64,000 bases of DNA, taken from Darksidea phi. Lineage: Eukaryota; Ascomycota; Dothideomycetes; Pleosporales; Lentitheciaceae. This document shows positions 46,310-57,111 of this stretch, piece by piece; the first letter of the stretch is position 1; each line of letters opens with the position of its first letter. The translations under genes were made by a program, and so were the position numbers. The notes beneath the pieces are model-generated. The model saw only the letters and a list, made by a program, of their open reading frames with translations. It was not told the origin of the DNA and ran no database searches. Where the stretch lies: contig JASJFT010000022.1 in assembly GCA_030770425.1 (NCBI GenBank), positions 248,001-312,000 of the forward strand. Reading direction: 5' to 3'.

Positions 46310-47484
46310 ATGTCGACAAGACAACCACAGCATTACACGGCGCCTTCGGTTACGCGACCCATACAGTTCTATATCCATTGTAATACTGCTCTCACGAGCC
46401 ATCGTCTGATCTCTTGATTTGTTGTAATATTATTGTACGGGGCGACACTACGATACGATCGAAAAGGGGACATCTGGAGTTTGGGCGGATTGCATATTGA
46501 ACGAGAGTCCACCACATACATAGTGAGATAAGGGGCTCCTGTGGAGTAAAAGCCAATCCATGATATTTGCCGACAGAAATTGGTAGACCTTGCGTGTTAA
46601 ATACAGAATGGCCACTCGCAAGCGTTTGGCGTCTCCATCTATAAACGAGTGCCAGCGGAGGGATCAGCGACAGGAACCGGGATGCTGGTGGGATCCGAAA
46701 GGCCTCGGCCCGCTATATCCACGGTGCCACGGAACCAAAATGGCGTCCAATCTTCACTTAGACTAGGATCGTCGGCCTTCGGATGTTTCACCGTCCACCA
46801 CGCGAAGACCCTGCCCCATCATCTAGCTATCTCCACCAGTTAGCCTCCAATACCAAGGCAGTCATCAACATCATGGCGATTGGTCCCGCGTGCAGCGTTA
46901 GCTCCTCGATTGGTCCGTTATTTTGAACACACGGGGACCTGCATTTGAGTTTCCTGTCAGAAGTGCTTGATTCTAGTCGCCGAATGATTGTTCGAGACAA
47001 CATTTACGAGATGAGTCGCAAGGTTCGCGAAATGCAGTAGACAAAATCCATAGCAAAAGGAGAGACGCCTCACTACATCGTCGTATTGCCGCAGAGCGTA
47101 GCTCCATACAAACATTTAGCTTCATGTGCCGCACTCTCGTTTAGATTTGGAAGACGTTCGCTGATAAGGACAGTAGAGTCGATGTGTGGCTACGTGCTGT
47201 TGAGCTGTTTAGTGTACACAAGTCTACCGAGCCTAGACCTCTAACTCGGATCAGGCCGTGTCAAATCTTCTTCAAGCCTCGGACCGTAGTCTTTTCGATA
47301 GCGCGGCGCGCGTGGCTTTTGTTTCTCGCTTCGGCCACGGAGCTGTGGCCGCCGCCTCCCTATCGTCGCTAAGCTACGGATCCAAATCTCTCCTAATCAA
47401 CTGAGGCGCGCCCATATGTCTCATCTCCTTCGGGAACTGCTCGAGCCATTTTTGGCCACATTCATGTTTAGTGACTGGTTGCAG
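46310..47484. other. Gene-poor interval with a short coding relic
   Basis: Apart from a short minus-strand coding-like relic (46639-46815), no reading frame, repeat or RNA is convincing here. Confidence 0.45.
46639..46815 (-). pseudogene. Possible C-terminal gene fragment
   Basis: A minus-strand frame of 58 codons reads WGRVFAWWTVKHPKADDP, then SEDWTPFWFRGTVDIAG, and ends with ADPSAGTRL and TAG at 46639. Residue choice and third-base use look coding. An upstream TGA and the lack of a phase-compatible exon leave it isolated. No family was recognised. Confidence 0.3.
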
Positions 47485-47905
47485 GGCCACTAGCGGACTC
47501 TCCCAGACTTATCAACCTCGTTCAAGACAAAACCATCAATCCGCACGACCTCGTCGCCCTTTTCGGCGCACACACAACTTCCCAACAATTCTTTGCCAAC
47601 AAGTCCAGATTTGGCGCTCCCCAAGACGGAATACCAGCGTGTGGGGCACTCTCTTCTACAACCAGACCCTGAGAACTAGGCCTTTGCCTGAGCAGGTCTT
47701 CCGCTTTGCCAGCGACACCGTGCTATCAAAGGTCTCGAGGACGGCAGATGAGTGGGCATCCTTCTCAGGACGCGGTGGACAGAGTCACTAGAATGAGCAC
47801 TACTCGTACTTGTACTCGTACATCCGCCTTTCTCTTCTTGGCGTTAACGAAGGTCTTTCCCAATGCGAAGCCGAGCTTCAAGGGCGCTCGGCAGTTGCTT
47901 ACTGA
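47485..47905 (+). pseudogene. 3' fragment of a class II fungal heme peroxidase
   Basis: Strong similarity to secreted plant-fungal peroxidases (ligninase/AA2 type). HDLVALFGAHTTSQQFF contains the proximal heme His, followed by FGAPQD. After a frameshift at about 47628-47640 it continues as VWGTLFYNQT, FRFASDTVLSKVSRTADEWASF and, past an in-frame TAG at 47789, NEHYSYLYSYIRLSLLGVN. The fragment starts at a TTGCAG acceptor-like site. The distal-His half was not found upstream. It looks inactivated by one frameshift and one stop. Confidence 0.75.
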
Positions 47906-48433
47906 TGAATAACATGTTGCGCTGACATTTTCTTTTTGTAATAATCATAATGATTGCAAGGAAGGTGTTTGGAGTTGTGGGATGATACCCCCTGCGATAC
48001 GGTCAGTGGTGTGTGACGCGTGCTACTAGTCCGTGTAGCGTAATGTTGAGCAATAACTTAATACAATTATTTTTTTGAAAACAGATCAGTGTTAACCTTA
48101 AATGAAAATACATCAATCCAATATCAATCCAACGTAATGCATCGTGAAGCTTGGATGAGTGAACAAGAGCTGATTGGTCGACCCGTTCCACATCTCGAGC
48201 ACGGGCCACCAGCCCGCGGAAGTGCCACTCTCGACGTGTTCAAGCTATTGTTCAACCACGTACAATACCAATCAATATCAGGGTTTTCTCGTCAAACGTC
48301 CTTTATGATCCTCACAAGATCTTTGCGGCGCTCTTTCCAACTTTTTACGACCCGACACCCGAGAGGAGTCGGTCGCTAATATCCGATTGAAGCTACCTCA
48401 ACACTCAATCCTCACCTCCACAAGTTACCGACT
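47906..48433. other. Intergenic upstream of the cyclin
   Basis: Promoter region of the cyclin gene, with an AT-rich patch near 48050-48120. No gene was seen. Confidence 0.45.
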
Positions 48434-49453
48434 ATGGTGTCTACCGACATCGACGATGTACCGCGGCAGCGGCGCGAGCCTCTACGTCCTCCTCCTCCAG
48501 CTGTCGCAGAAGCCGAGCAACAATGGATATTCACAGAGGAAGAACTCCTGCAAGCCCCCTCAATCCTCGACGGCATACCCCCAGAAGAAGAGCGCACGCT
48601 GCGAAGAAAGGGTGTCAACTTCATCCTGCAGGTTGGCATGATGCTCAAACTGCCCCAAACAACGCTCAGCACCGCCGCTGTCTTCTTTAACCGCTACCTG
48701 ATGCGCAACAGCTTGAAGAGCCGGCCAGGCTACAAGCCACTTCATCACTACGTAAGTGTTCTCACTTCTGTCAGCTATCATGCATCGCTTACTATCTACC
48801 AGCAAGTCGCTGCTACCGCCCTATTCCTCGCTACCAAAGTCGAAGAGAATTGCCGCAAAATGAAGGAACTGGTCGTTGCTTGCGTGCGCGTTGCGCTCAA
48901 AGATCCGAATAAGCTCGTTGACGAACAAACCAAGGACTTTTGGAAGTGGAGGGATACGATACTGTACTCAGAGGATGTGCTACTCGAGTCGCTGTGTTTT
49001 GATCTCAGCATGGAGCCGCCGTACAAGACTATGTACGACATGCTTAAGTACTATGGGGTAGAACACAACAAGCGGCTGCGAAACGCTGCATGGGCCTTCC
49101 TCTCCGATTCCTGCCTGACACAACTCTGTCTTCTCTTCACATCCCGCACCATTGCCGCTGCATCGCTATACGCCGGCGCGCGACTCGTTGAACTCGAGTT
49201 ACCCGATGAAGATGGCAAGCCATGGTGGGAGATCCAATACGTCAAGCTAAGGGACATCCGACGAGCATGCAATCTCATGGCAGACGTCTACGAGGCCTCT
49301 CCCAGCAAAGACGGCGAACAGAGTATCTACGTCGGGCTTAGGTCGCCCGAGGATGGCATCGACTTTGATACGCCGACGCCGGGCCACCAACTGCCTGCGA
49401 ATGGGGCCGCGCCAGATGAAGTGGTGAGCGAGGAGGGCGAGCTGGAGGAATAG
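48434..49453 (+). CDS. Transcriptional cyclin (Pch1/cyclin T/K type)
   Basis: Cyclin partner of a transcription-elongation kinase (Cdk9 type) that phosphorylates the RNA polymerase II C-terminal domain. Exons 48434-48751 and 48803-49453 give 322 aa. The cyclin box starts at RRKGVNFILQVGMMLKLPQ and continues through FFNRYLMR, LHHYQVAATALFLATKVEE and KMKELVVACVRV, then DPNKLVDEQTKDFWKWRD, a block shared by fungal Pch1-like cyclins. The second cyclin fold lies at about 180-285. The tail is short and acidic (SEEGELEE). The 51-nt intron keeps the frame open (3n, no stop), so it is easy to overlook; it inserts 17 residues within the conserved HHY-QVAAT helix. Pch1/cyclin T is more likely than Ctk2. 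Confidence 0.9.
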   Translation: MVSTDIDDVPRQRREPLRPPPPAVAEAEQQWIFTEEELLQAPSILDGIPPEEERTLRRKGVNFILQVGMMLKLPQTTLSTAAVFFNRYLMRNSLKSRPGYKPLHHYVSVLTSVSYHASLTIYQQVAATALFLATKVEENCRKMKELVVACVRVALKDPNKLVDEQTKDFWKWRDTILYSEDVLLESLCFDLSMEPPYKTMYDMLKYYGVEHNKRLRNAAWAFLSDSCLTQLCLLFTSRTIAAASLYAGARLVELELPDEDGKPWWEIQYVKLRDIRRACNLMADVYEASPSKDGEQSIYVGLRSPEDGIDFDTPTPGHQLPANGAAPDEVVSEEGELEE

Positions 49454-50240
49454 GCTACTCCTGATTTACGTGCCCTACTCGCGATTACGGAGGTGCACCT
49501 AGAAATGGAGCGGGCGCGGCATGCGGAAATATGTCGACGGCTTTGGAGTTTCTGATTTCTGAATTTCCGCTTGGTTTTGACTTTTTCTGCATTGCACAGT
49601 GGTTGGAGGCGTTTTATTGGTTAGGTGCAACATATGGTATATACCCCGGATGGCAAGGTTCGGGGTGTTTTGCTTAGATGAATCAACGAATTGCACGCAA
49701 ATACACTTTCTTGCTTTCGTAATTCCATAAATCTTGGTTCTCCTTTTTCGTCGTGAACCAGAGGACTTGTTCACGGCGCACTCATCGAGATGGCCCAAAT
49801 TTGTTATATAATATTCCCCACGCTCCTTTGTAATTACGCTTAGCGCTTAGTAGATGTAAGACACCCTCTTTACTTACTCCCGTCGAAAGGTACAAAGCAT
49901 AACCCCGATAATAGGGTCTATAAAAGCCGGATTTGAGTTTGCAGGCTACTTGTGGGATAGTTATGGGATTGGTTGTACGAGCGAGCGAATCAGATGCGTC
50001 AGAATGATCGAGCCGAGGCACAGCAATAGCAGGAGATGTCTGTGACGACAACAACCCTGGTCGAGCTAGTGCATCGATCTTGTGGCGACGATGTATAAAC
50101 GGTGATTTTCCCTCTTCCCCTTGGTCAGGGCTATGCTAGACTTTAGACTTATTCGAATTGCTAGATTTTCTGACTTTGTTTACCGCCCTTGATTACCACA
50201 ACCCCCACGGTCTCGACATAACCACCACCACACCGTAGCA
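49454..50240. other. Intergenic, no gene seen
   Basis: 787 bp between two plus-strand genes. No coding, repeat or RNA signal was noticed; the last 80 bp are C/A-rich leader-like DNA. Confidence 0.45.
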
Positions 50241-51704
50241 ATGGAGTCCTCACCCTCAGCAATGCTGAAGTTTCTACTTCCCCGGACACCGTTTTTACTG
50301 AAAACAGCGCTTGCTCATACACTAGCGCTTTCTGAGACGAGTTCGAAGTGGGACCTCAGAACAGAAATGACGATAAGAGTCCTCCGTAACATGCTTGGCC
50401 CGGACTCCAAAACTTCCTCCATCACCAGGGCGCAGAAACTGACGACCAAGGACCCCGGCATCAAGGGTAAGGTGTGGGTTAGTAAAGTTAGGATTGAAGA
50501 GGAGGGCCGGGGTGATGAGAGTAGACAGGCGTTGTTTAATGCTATACGGGAGATGGGTGATGGAAGTGAGGAGTGGGAGGAGCCCAAGGGAAGGGCTTTG
50601 GAGGCGGAATGGACCGGGCATCGTGCCGGTGTATCGGACAACGAGCCCGAACCCACTGGCTTATCGGAAAAGGACAAGTTCGACAGCATGATGAAAGAGA
50701 CGACGAGTAAAGTTACCATCCTCTACTTCCACGGCGGTGCAATGTATCTCTTGGACCCAGCAACCTATCGCCCCATGGCCGGACGCCTCGCCAAAGAAAC
50801 CGGCGGCAGAGTCTTCAACGTGCGGTACCGACTCGCGCCGCAGAACCCCTTCCCAGCTGCCCTGCTAGACGCATTCACCGCCTATCTCAGTTTGCTCTGC
50901 CCACCTCCAGGATCGCCTCACGCCCCTGTCCCCGCCAGCGATATCGTCTTCGGCGGTGATTCAGCAGGTGGAATGCTATGCGTTGTGCTCCTCCAACTAC
51001 TGTTGCAAATCCACCGTAGCAACCCCAACAAAAGCTCCTTACCAACAATATCTTGGTACGGCAAAAATGTAGAAGTTCCATTGCCGGCGGGACTAGCACT
51101 AAGTAGCCCCTGGCTCGACGTAACCCGCTCCCTTCCTTCCATCGAGGCCCTCGCTAAATACGACTACCTCCCCCCACCCAGCTCCATGCAAAAGATGCGC
51201 TACCCACCCTGCCCCGCTTGGCCATCCAATCCTCCTCGCGCAGATCTCTACTGCGAAGCTAGCGCTATGCTACATCCGCTCGTTTCGCCCATTCTGGCGA
51301 AAGACTGGACGAACGCGCCACCAGTGTTTTTCAGTCTTGGGGAGGAGATGCTAAGGGATGAAGATGCCGTGTTAGCAAAGCGATTAGATAGCCAAGGCGT
51401 CAAGGTCCGCTGGCGCGAGTTCGAAGCCATGCCGCATTGTTTTGGCCTCTTACTGGAAAGTCTACGTAATTCGAATCTACATTTCGAAGAGACGGCTCGG
51501 TTTTGCAGAGATGCTGTGGAAGGGAAAGTTATGCAGAGCTCAGGACAGTTTATTCTGGCTAAGAGCTTAGAGAGGAAGGAAGTGGCGTTGGATGGGATTA
51601 CGAAGATTAGCGATGAGGAGGTTGAGAAGGCGATGGAGGAGAGTAGGGAGAGGATTGCGAAGAAACATGGAGATGCAGCGGCGGAGACTAGGCCGATGTT
51701 GTAG
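50241..51704 (+). CDS. Alpha/beta hydrolase, hormone-sensitive-lipase type
   Basis: Esterase/lipase-like enzyme of the HSL (HGGG) group. Intronless, 487 aa, ATG at 50241. The oxyanion motif is YFHGGAMYL (near residue 164). The nucleophile elbow is FGGDSAGG (near 239). The acid is probably in EMLRDEDAV (near 371) and the His in AMPHCFG (near 398), so the triad is intact. The first about 150 residues form a cap/N-terminal region with a hydrophobic start (MLKFLLPRTPFLLKTALA) that may associate with membranes. The C-terminus is a charged helix. The substrate is unknown; many fungal relatives hydrolyse short acyl esters or detoxify lactones. Confidence 0.88.
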   Translation: MESSPSAMLKFLLPRTPFLLKTALAHTLALSETSSKWDLRTEMTIRVLRNMLGPDSKTSSITRAQKLTTKDPGIKGKVWVSKVRIEEEGRGDESRQALFNAIREMGDGSEEWEEPKGRALEAEWTGHRAGVSDNEPEPTGLSEKDKFDSMMKETTSKVTILYFHGGAMYLLDPATYRPMAGRLAKETGGRVFNVRYRLAPQNPFPAALLDAFTAYLSLLCPPPGSPHAPVPASDIVFGGDSAGGMLCVVLLQLLLQIHRSNPNKSSLPTISWYGKNVEVPLPAGLALSSPWLDVTRSLPSIEALAKYDYLPPPSSMQKMRYPPCPAWPSNPPRADLYCEASAMLHPLVSPILAKDWTNAPPVFFSLGEEMLRDEDAVLAKRLDSQGVKVRWREFEAMPHCFGLLLESLRNSNLHFEETARFCRDAVEGKVMQSSGQFILAKSLERKEVALDGITKISDEEVEKAMEESRERIAKKHGDAAAETRPML

Positions 51705-52359
51705 ATATATGTAAACTTTTTGGCGTTAAGCGTACCTAGAAGGCATCGTGACTCTGGAGGGGGTTGGTATTCTCTCAGCAATCATTCTTCATTTCTAAAC
51801 AGAAATTTCGGTGCCCTAATAGAGTCTGTTAATTTATCGAGTTTCTCTTGTGGAGTGCTGGATGAACACAATGCGCTGCAGGGGGCTTTACGGATTCAAT
51901 TTCGTCCGACCTGGTCGTGGGGACTATGCACGTATTTTACATATACAGTACTAGTTAAAAAGCGCTACATTACAAAACTCTACTAGCCTAAGGGGTATTA
52001 TTTAAATCACAAAACTGTAGTTTCGAGTTTCGAATTTATTATGTAGTTGTTAGACGGTAGTGAAGGCAGCCGTACCAAAGGCAGAATGGGCAAAAGAGGG
52101 GAGCGAAAAGTGTGTGTGAAGCCGAACACGCGCTTATAAGCTATGTGTTCCTACCTGACCGCCATAAGGAGATGAGGGGGACGAATCGTGGCTTGCATAT
52201 CGCGGCAAAACCTGATTCGCGGCCTCGACAAGGCAAACGAGGCGTACAACGAGGCAGACCAACGAGGGCGCAGCAGAAATTGTTTAAAGCGAACAGCACA
52301 TCATTAACGTTCGGCAAGACTCCTTCGACTAGCACTTCACCTACACACTTCAACACACC
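51705..52359. other. Intergenic, AT-rich
   Basis: 655 bp containing an AT-rich patch at about 51940-52045 and the promoter of the orphan gene. No gene was seen. Confidence 0.45.
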
Positions 52360-54606
52360 ATGCCGCCGGCACTGACAAATGGTGAGCCAGGCTCGAGCTT
52401 TCAGCAGCAGGGAACCGTCGATTGGGGTCAGTTAGCTTCGCGAACGGCTACTTTCTCAATAGATGTCCTCTCCAGGCTTTCGGCCGCAAATATCGATCCG
52501 TATACCTTGGAGCTCGGGCGCATAATGTGCAACCAATTTCAACTCTCGCAGGAAGGCCAACGAAACGTTCAACACGCGCTGTCGACCCTGTACTCGTACC
52601 GGTTACCCGGGACACTCCTTTGGTTCGGGTTTGGAGCGCGTCATGTTGTCCGCCAGCTCCCCTCAACACACCAAGGCTTTACCTGCGTCGCCTTGTGCGG
52701 GGTACTGGCGGACTACTATCATCCGGACATTGCAGCTGAGATCTTGAGCGAGATGATCAAATTGCTGTCTCTTTCTCCCGATATTTTGACACCGTCAATC
52801 CTTGAGTGGAGAAACCTCGTACAAGCGTGTAGTGGCGTTTTCGCTGCGTCTTCATTCGGCACTCTCGTGGAAGAGCTATTGCAGTTGAACCCCTACATAT
52901 GGACTCTGGTCGATCCCCTCATAGCGTGCCCTTTTCAAGTCACTAGAGACGGCTGTGCCAGCCCGAGGTCGATTGCAGAGATACTGCAAGCTATTGGTCG
53001 AGTCTCGTGCGGAAAACTAGAGAACATCAGTGTTGTGGGAGGAAACGATATTGGATGGTTGGCCTCATTATCGGAATGGCTCTTTGGTCTCCGGCTACGC
53101 ATCGAGAATGCGGACGGAATTGGGCTTTACTCGAACTATGACTTAGACACCGCCTTTCCCCAAATCACCTTGAAATATTCCCCGCGAGGTCAAGACCCTC
53201 AAGCAAAGCCTCCCTCGTCCGAGCTAGAGGTCGTCTCTCGCACCTTCGTCTTGGAAGATGCAACTGTCATTCTCCGATATCGCCCTTGGGGCCATTTTTT
53301 GGTATCCAACAGTGGCCGCATACCGTGGGTCAACTTGCTGTCCCGCACGTTCGGAAACGATTTTCAGAACATCATGGAACAAGATCGTCAAACTCTCGCC
53401 ACAATATTCGGAAGCGCCGCACGCATTCTACTAGGCATTGTCTCGGCTGAGCCGGGCATTCCTGCTTATATTCTTGATAGCTGGGCCCAATATAACTCCG
53501 AAGCCTATGGAAGAGGTTTCATTCAAATGCTAACAGAGCGGCTTCCCGAACTGGCTCCTCTTAAGGTAGCGATAGAGAACTCGTTCGGGGGGAGCTTCGA
53601 TGAAGCCAAAAGGACATATGAAACCCAGATTTCACGACTCAGGCTGAATTGCGCCTGTACAGTCTGCAAGTGTGAAGGTGAAGCAATGTTGGGATTCTGT
53701 CGTGTTGTGATTGCCGAAACGATTATTGAGCTGGCGCTTTACCTTTCCACGGTTGAGGTAATGGACGGGTTGTACCCCAAACGAAGAGGCCTAGAGCGCC
53801 TTTACGAAGCCTGGAAGACCGAGAGAATGAATTACGGCAACATAGATGACATCACAAGATTCAAACCATTCACTTTCAGAGTCATCGCCGGGAGACTCCG
53901 TGGTATCGGGAGTATACTAGAAAACTGCACACACCTCTTCGGGGGAAACAACTCATCGACGCTTTTTGGCACAGGGGATCCTGTATCCGCGATTTCCGTG
54001 GACGGCATTGTGATCCACGCACAGATCCTCCACAAGCTTAGCGATAATGCTGAGATTGTTGGAAAGGTATTTGTGGGGGCCGGATGCATCGAGCACGAAG
54101 GAAAGCGCTTCTTTAGCATAGTCGATGATCGGCAACTAATCTCTAGACCCGAGAACATCTGGGATTCTATACAACAGTACGACCAGTCGAAGATTGTAAT
54201 CACGCAGACGATACAGGGACTCGAGTTTCATGTGGAACTTAAGGCATCTCAACGGGATGCATTGCCTGTATTGAGAGTGCTTCCGTACAAATTCGCTGAC
54301 GCTGTTGCGCGCATGCGAGGATTGATCAACTGCACCGGACGCGACTGCATGCAAGTTTGCTCTGGCGCTGAGTCAGCTTCCGGGTGGTTTGACTTCTTGA
54401 AAGGGAAAGTAAGGGTGGTGAGAGGCAATATCTTGACGAGAACAGCTGCGATACACTTGCAAAGTAGAGAGCGCGGATTTGCCAGCACAATGGCTGATAA
54501 CTCGTGTCTGCAATGCTGTTTAAGGCAGGCTGCTAAAGAGAATATTCGTGGATCGGACACTTTACGATCTGAAAATTTGGTCATTGTTTTGGCGGAAGAT
54601 GGGTAA
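52360..54606 (+). CDS. Intronless orphan protein, 748 aa, unknown function
   Basis: Single open frame from ATG 52360 to TAA 54606. I recognise no catalytic or binding domain. Visible features are a hydrophobic block (TLLWFGFGARHVVRQL) at about 85-101, followed by CVALCGVLADYYHPDIA. A CACTVCKC cluster with a further Cys (MLGFC) sits near residue 425-445, and a second Cys pair (NCTGRDCMQVC) lies near 650-662. There is no signal peptide and no clear membrane helix. Proteins of this size and look occur as lineage-variable hypothetical families in filamentous fungi, but I cannot name one. Codon use and length argue strongly that it is real. It follows another intronless gene on the same strand. 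Confidence 0.75.
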   Translation: MPPALTNGEPGSSFQQQGTVDWGQLASRTATFSIDVLSRLSAANIDPYTLELGRIMCNQFQLSQEGQRNVQHALSTLYSYRLPGTLLWFGFGARHVVRQLPSTHQGFTCVALCGVLADYYHPDIAAEILSEMIKLLSLSPDILTPSILEWRNLVQACSGVFAASSFGTLVEELLQLNPYIWTLVDPLIACPFQVTRDGCASPRSIAEILQAIGRVSCGKLENISVVGGNDIGWLASLSEWLFGLRLRIENADGIGLYSNYDLDTAFPQITLKYSPRGQDPQAKPPSSELEVVSRTFVLEDATVILRYRPWGHFLVSNSGRIPWVNLLSRTFGNDFQNIMEQDRQTLATIFGSAARILLGIVSAEPGIPAYILDSWAQYNSEAYGRGFIQMLTERLPELAPLKVAIENSFGGSFDEAKRTYETQISRLRLNCACTVCKCEGEAMLGFCRVVIAETIIELALYLSTVEVMDGLYPKRRGLERLYEAWKTERMNYGNIDDITRFKPFTFRVIAGRLRGIGSILENCTHLFGGNNSSTLFGTGDPVSAISVDGIVIHAQILHKLSDNAEIVGKVFVGAGCIEHEGKRFFSIVDDRQLISRPENIWDSIQQYDQSKIVITQTIQGLEFHVELKASQRDALPVLRVLPYKFADAVARMRGLINCTGRDCMQVCSGAESASGWFDFLKGKVRVVRGNILTRTAAIHLQSRERGFASTMADNSCLQCCLRQAAKENIRGSDTLRSENLVIVLAEDG

Positions 54607-55656
54607 ACAAGGACTTCAAAGGACGCAGTTTTGTGTCTCCCATACCGCTTTTCTTTAGTTTCTGTATTTAGAAGTCCGTACACGCTAGGCTCACTCAAAG
54701 ACGAAGATGCGCTTTCTACTAGTACCCACCAAAGAGCACCATTCGCATAGCATCTTCCCAAACATACTTCATCATCATCGTTCCTTGAGCACCAAGCGGG
54801 CATAAAACTAGACCAGGAAACAACCAAAGTAGACAAGAGCCCTCTACCTAGTGACACGAAGACAAATATCCAGCCTTCTAACGACCTCCCTAATGTTTCA
54901 GCACGAACCCCTCCTCAAACCCATCAATTAGCCCCCCCCCCCTCTACTCTAAAAGTCTACAAGAAAGAATTCCTCCCTGCTAAAATAAAGCGTATTCCTA
55001 TCCTCCATTCAATTCCTCATTACTACCCCAGCTTTTCAGCTGCGAGATGAAGAACCCCCTGATAGTACATGACCAATTCGTGCTTCACATAAACATCCAC
55101 ACAACGATGCGGCATAACCCTCCAAACGACCACAGTCTACTTCCTCCGTTCCAGCAGTGCAGTTCCTGCTCTCGCTCCCGCTCCCGCTCCCGCTTCCGCT
55201 ACTACCCCTTAGCTGTTCCATTCCCTCCACTCCTCCACTCCACTCCCTCCACTCCACTCCCTTGCCCTTTCCCTTCCCTCTGAGTCGCGTGTTGAGGCTC
55301 GTGTCGGACGAACATGGTATTAGCCGTCTACTATCTTATGGTCGCGTGCGTGGTGACTGTGCGACTAGGTGTATTTACTAGTATTGAGTATTCGACTGTT
55401 TCATGTATAGATGCTATTATAGTACTAGGTTTTGGATATTTATAGGTTATTATTAGAGCATACCCCCCTATAATAGTACATTAGCGCAATATAACGGTTA
55501 TTCAGGAAGAAAAATAAAAATAAAAACTCCGAATGACAAAGTGATGCAACCGTTAAAACCTAAATAAATGTATTTCATATGCCGAGAAGAGTTAAGAAAG
55601 TAGCATTACCCTCAACCCCACTCCCACCTCTGCACTCCGACCTTCCAACCACCTCA
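54607..55656. other. Convergent intergenic region with simple repeats
   Basis: 3' flanks of the orphan and the seipin gene. Contains an 11-base C run at 54932-54942 and pyrimidine microsatellites (55167-55260). The block at 55380-55560 is AT-rich. No gene was found. Confidence 0.5.
55167..55260. repeat. Pyrimidine-rich simple repeats
   Basis: A (GCTCCC)n-like hexamer run at about 55167-55200 and a CCACTCC-type run at about 55225-55260. Confidence 0.7.
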
Positions 55657-57111
55657 TTATCTCTCCTTCTTCTTCCCCCCACCACTCCTCCTCCTCGCTC
55701 CTCCATTCCTCTCAAGACCGCTCTCCAAGCTCGTCCCCAACCCCGAATCCCGATCCCCCCTCAACACCGCCTCATCAAGCAAGAAATCATCGTCCTCATC
55801 ATCAGCCTCCACCTCCGTCTTCACAGGTATGTCTTCCAGCTTCGGCGTACCACGCTCTTCCTTGTATTTACTTTCACTGGGCGAGGTATAGTGTAGTGGG
55901 TGGTGGGAGGAGAGAGTGGGGAAGGTGCGGGAGGCGTCGGAGAGGGGGGTAGGTGGTTCGGATTCTGCGGGCTCGGTTTTGGGGGTTATGGCGCCGGATT
56001 CGACGTTGAGTCGCGTTTTGCGGCCGGGGTCTGTGTCTTCCTCTGGCGCGCCTGCAAGGCAGAAGGAGAAGATGGCCCAAGTGAAGAGAACGACACCCAT
56101 CTCTACGCTCCAGAATAAGCCCGTGAAAACGGCGAATGAGGCGAGTCGATGCGTGTACATGACCCACCTCAATCCCTCCAACTTTGCAGCAAACCGAACA
56201 CTGGCTTTATACACCTCCAGCGGCGTCTTCGAGCGTATCTCCAGTTTCACCGAGGAAGGGACATTCCGCCACCCTTTATCAAACTCCACGCCCTCCATCA
56301 TCTTGACTTCAACCTTCTCGCTCTCCTGTCCAAACCCCAGCACATAGAGCGGAAGCCTTAGAAATCGATATGCCAATTCCGTCATCCAACTCCTGTACAC
56401 CAACAATGCTGGCCTCCTACTTCTAGCTAGCACTACTGGCTTCTCTTCCTTACTTCCTCCTACTACACCATCTGCTCCTGAACACTCCGTCTTCCTTCCC
56501 GAGTTCGGCCCCAGTCTATAATCCTCAACATCCCACTCCTCTTCCCACCCCAACGCACCCTTCACCCCACCACTAACCTTCGGACTCCCCCTAATCTCCA
56601 CCCCCACCATCCAATTCCCAGCGTCAAGATTCTTTTCGCTGCGTGGAACGTCCATCTCAACCACAACATCATATTTCTGTCTGCTGACAACGCCCTGGAC
56701 GTTCGCTATACCGTAGGGATGACGCGGCGGGCGGGGTGCAAGCGCGCCAGTATCGAAGGGCGCTGTCGATACGGGTGGAGGAGGGAGCGGTAACGCAGCG
56801 TGTGAGGTATGGTCATATTGGAGGTAGACGGGTATCGAGATGCCGCGGATGGGTATGTAGGCGTAGTAAAAGGATGTGTATGCGATGACGGCGATGCCGA
56901 GGAGGATGGTGGATGTTACGAAGAGGAGCGCTGTTCGTAGATATGTTCTTAATAGCGTTGGGGAGGTTGCTATACGGAAGGGTGCAAGTATCATATCCTA
57001 CAACCGGATATGTTAGCGTCTTAAATACAACGGGCGGCAGGACGAACATACCTTAACAAACTCCACAACCGTCCTCCTACGTCCATATTCATCTTCCGTA
57101 TCATCCATCAT
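55657..57111 (-). CDS. Seipin homologue
   Basis: ER membrane protein that organises lipid droplet formation. Exons 57111-57052 and 56997-55657 give 466 aa. Residues 1-35 are cytosolic, and the first membrane helix (ALLFVTSTILLGIAVIAY) is followed by the family block YIPIRGISIPVYLQYD. The luminal domain keeps YDVVVEMDVPRSEKNLDAGNW and SRRPALLVYRSWMTE. The second helix (FWSVEMGVVLFTWAIFSFCL) leads to a cytosolic tail of about 140 residues that is Pro/Ser-rich, acidic and ends in a basic cluster (GGKKKER). The first exon encodes just 20 residues and was placed from the conserved VEFVKDMILAPFR junction. Confidence 0.9.
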
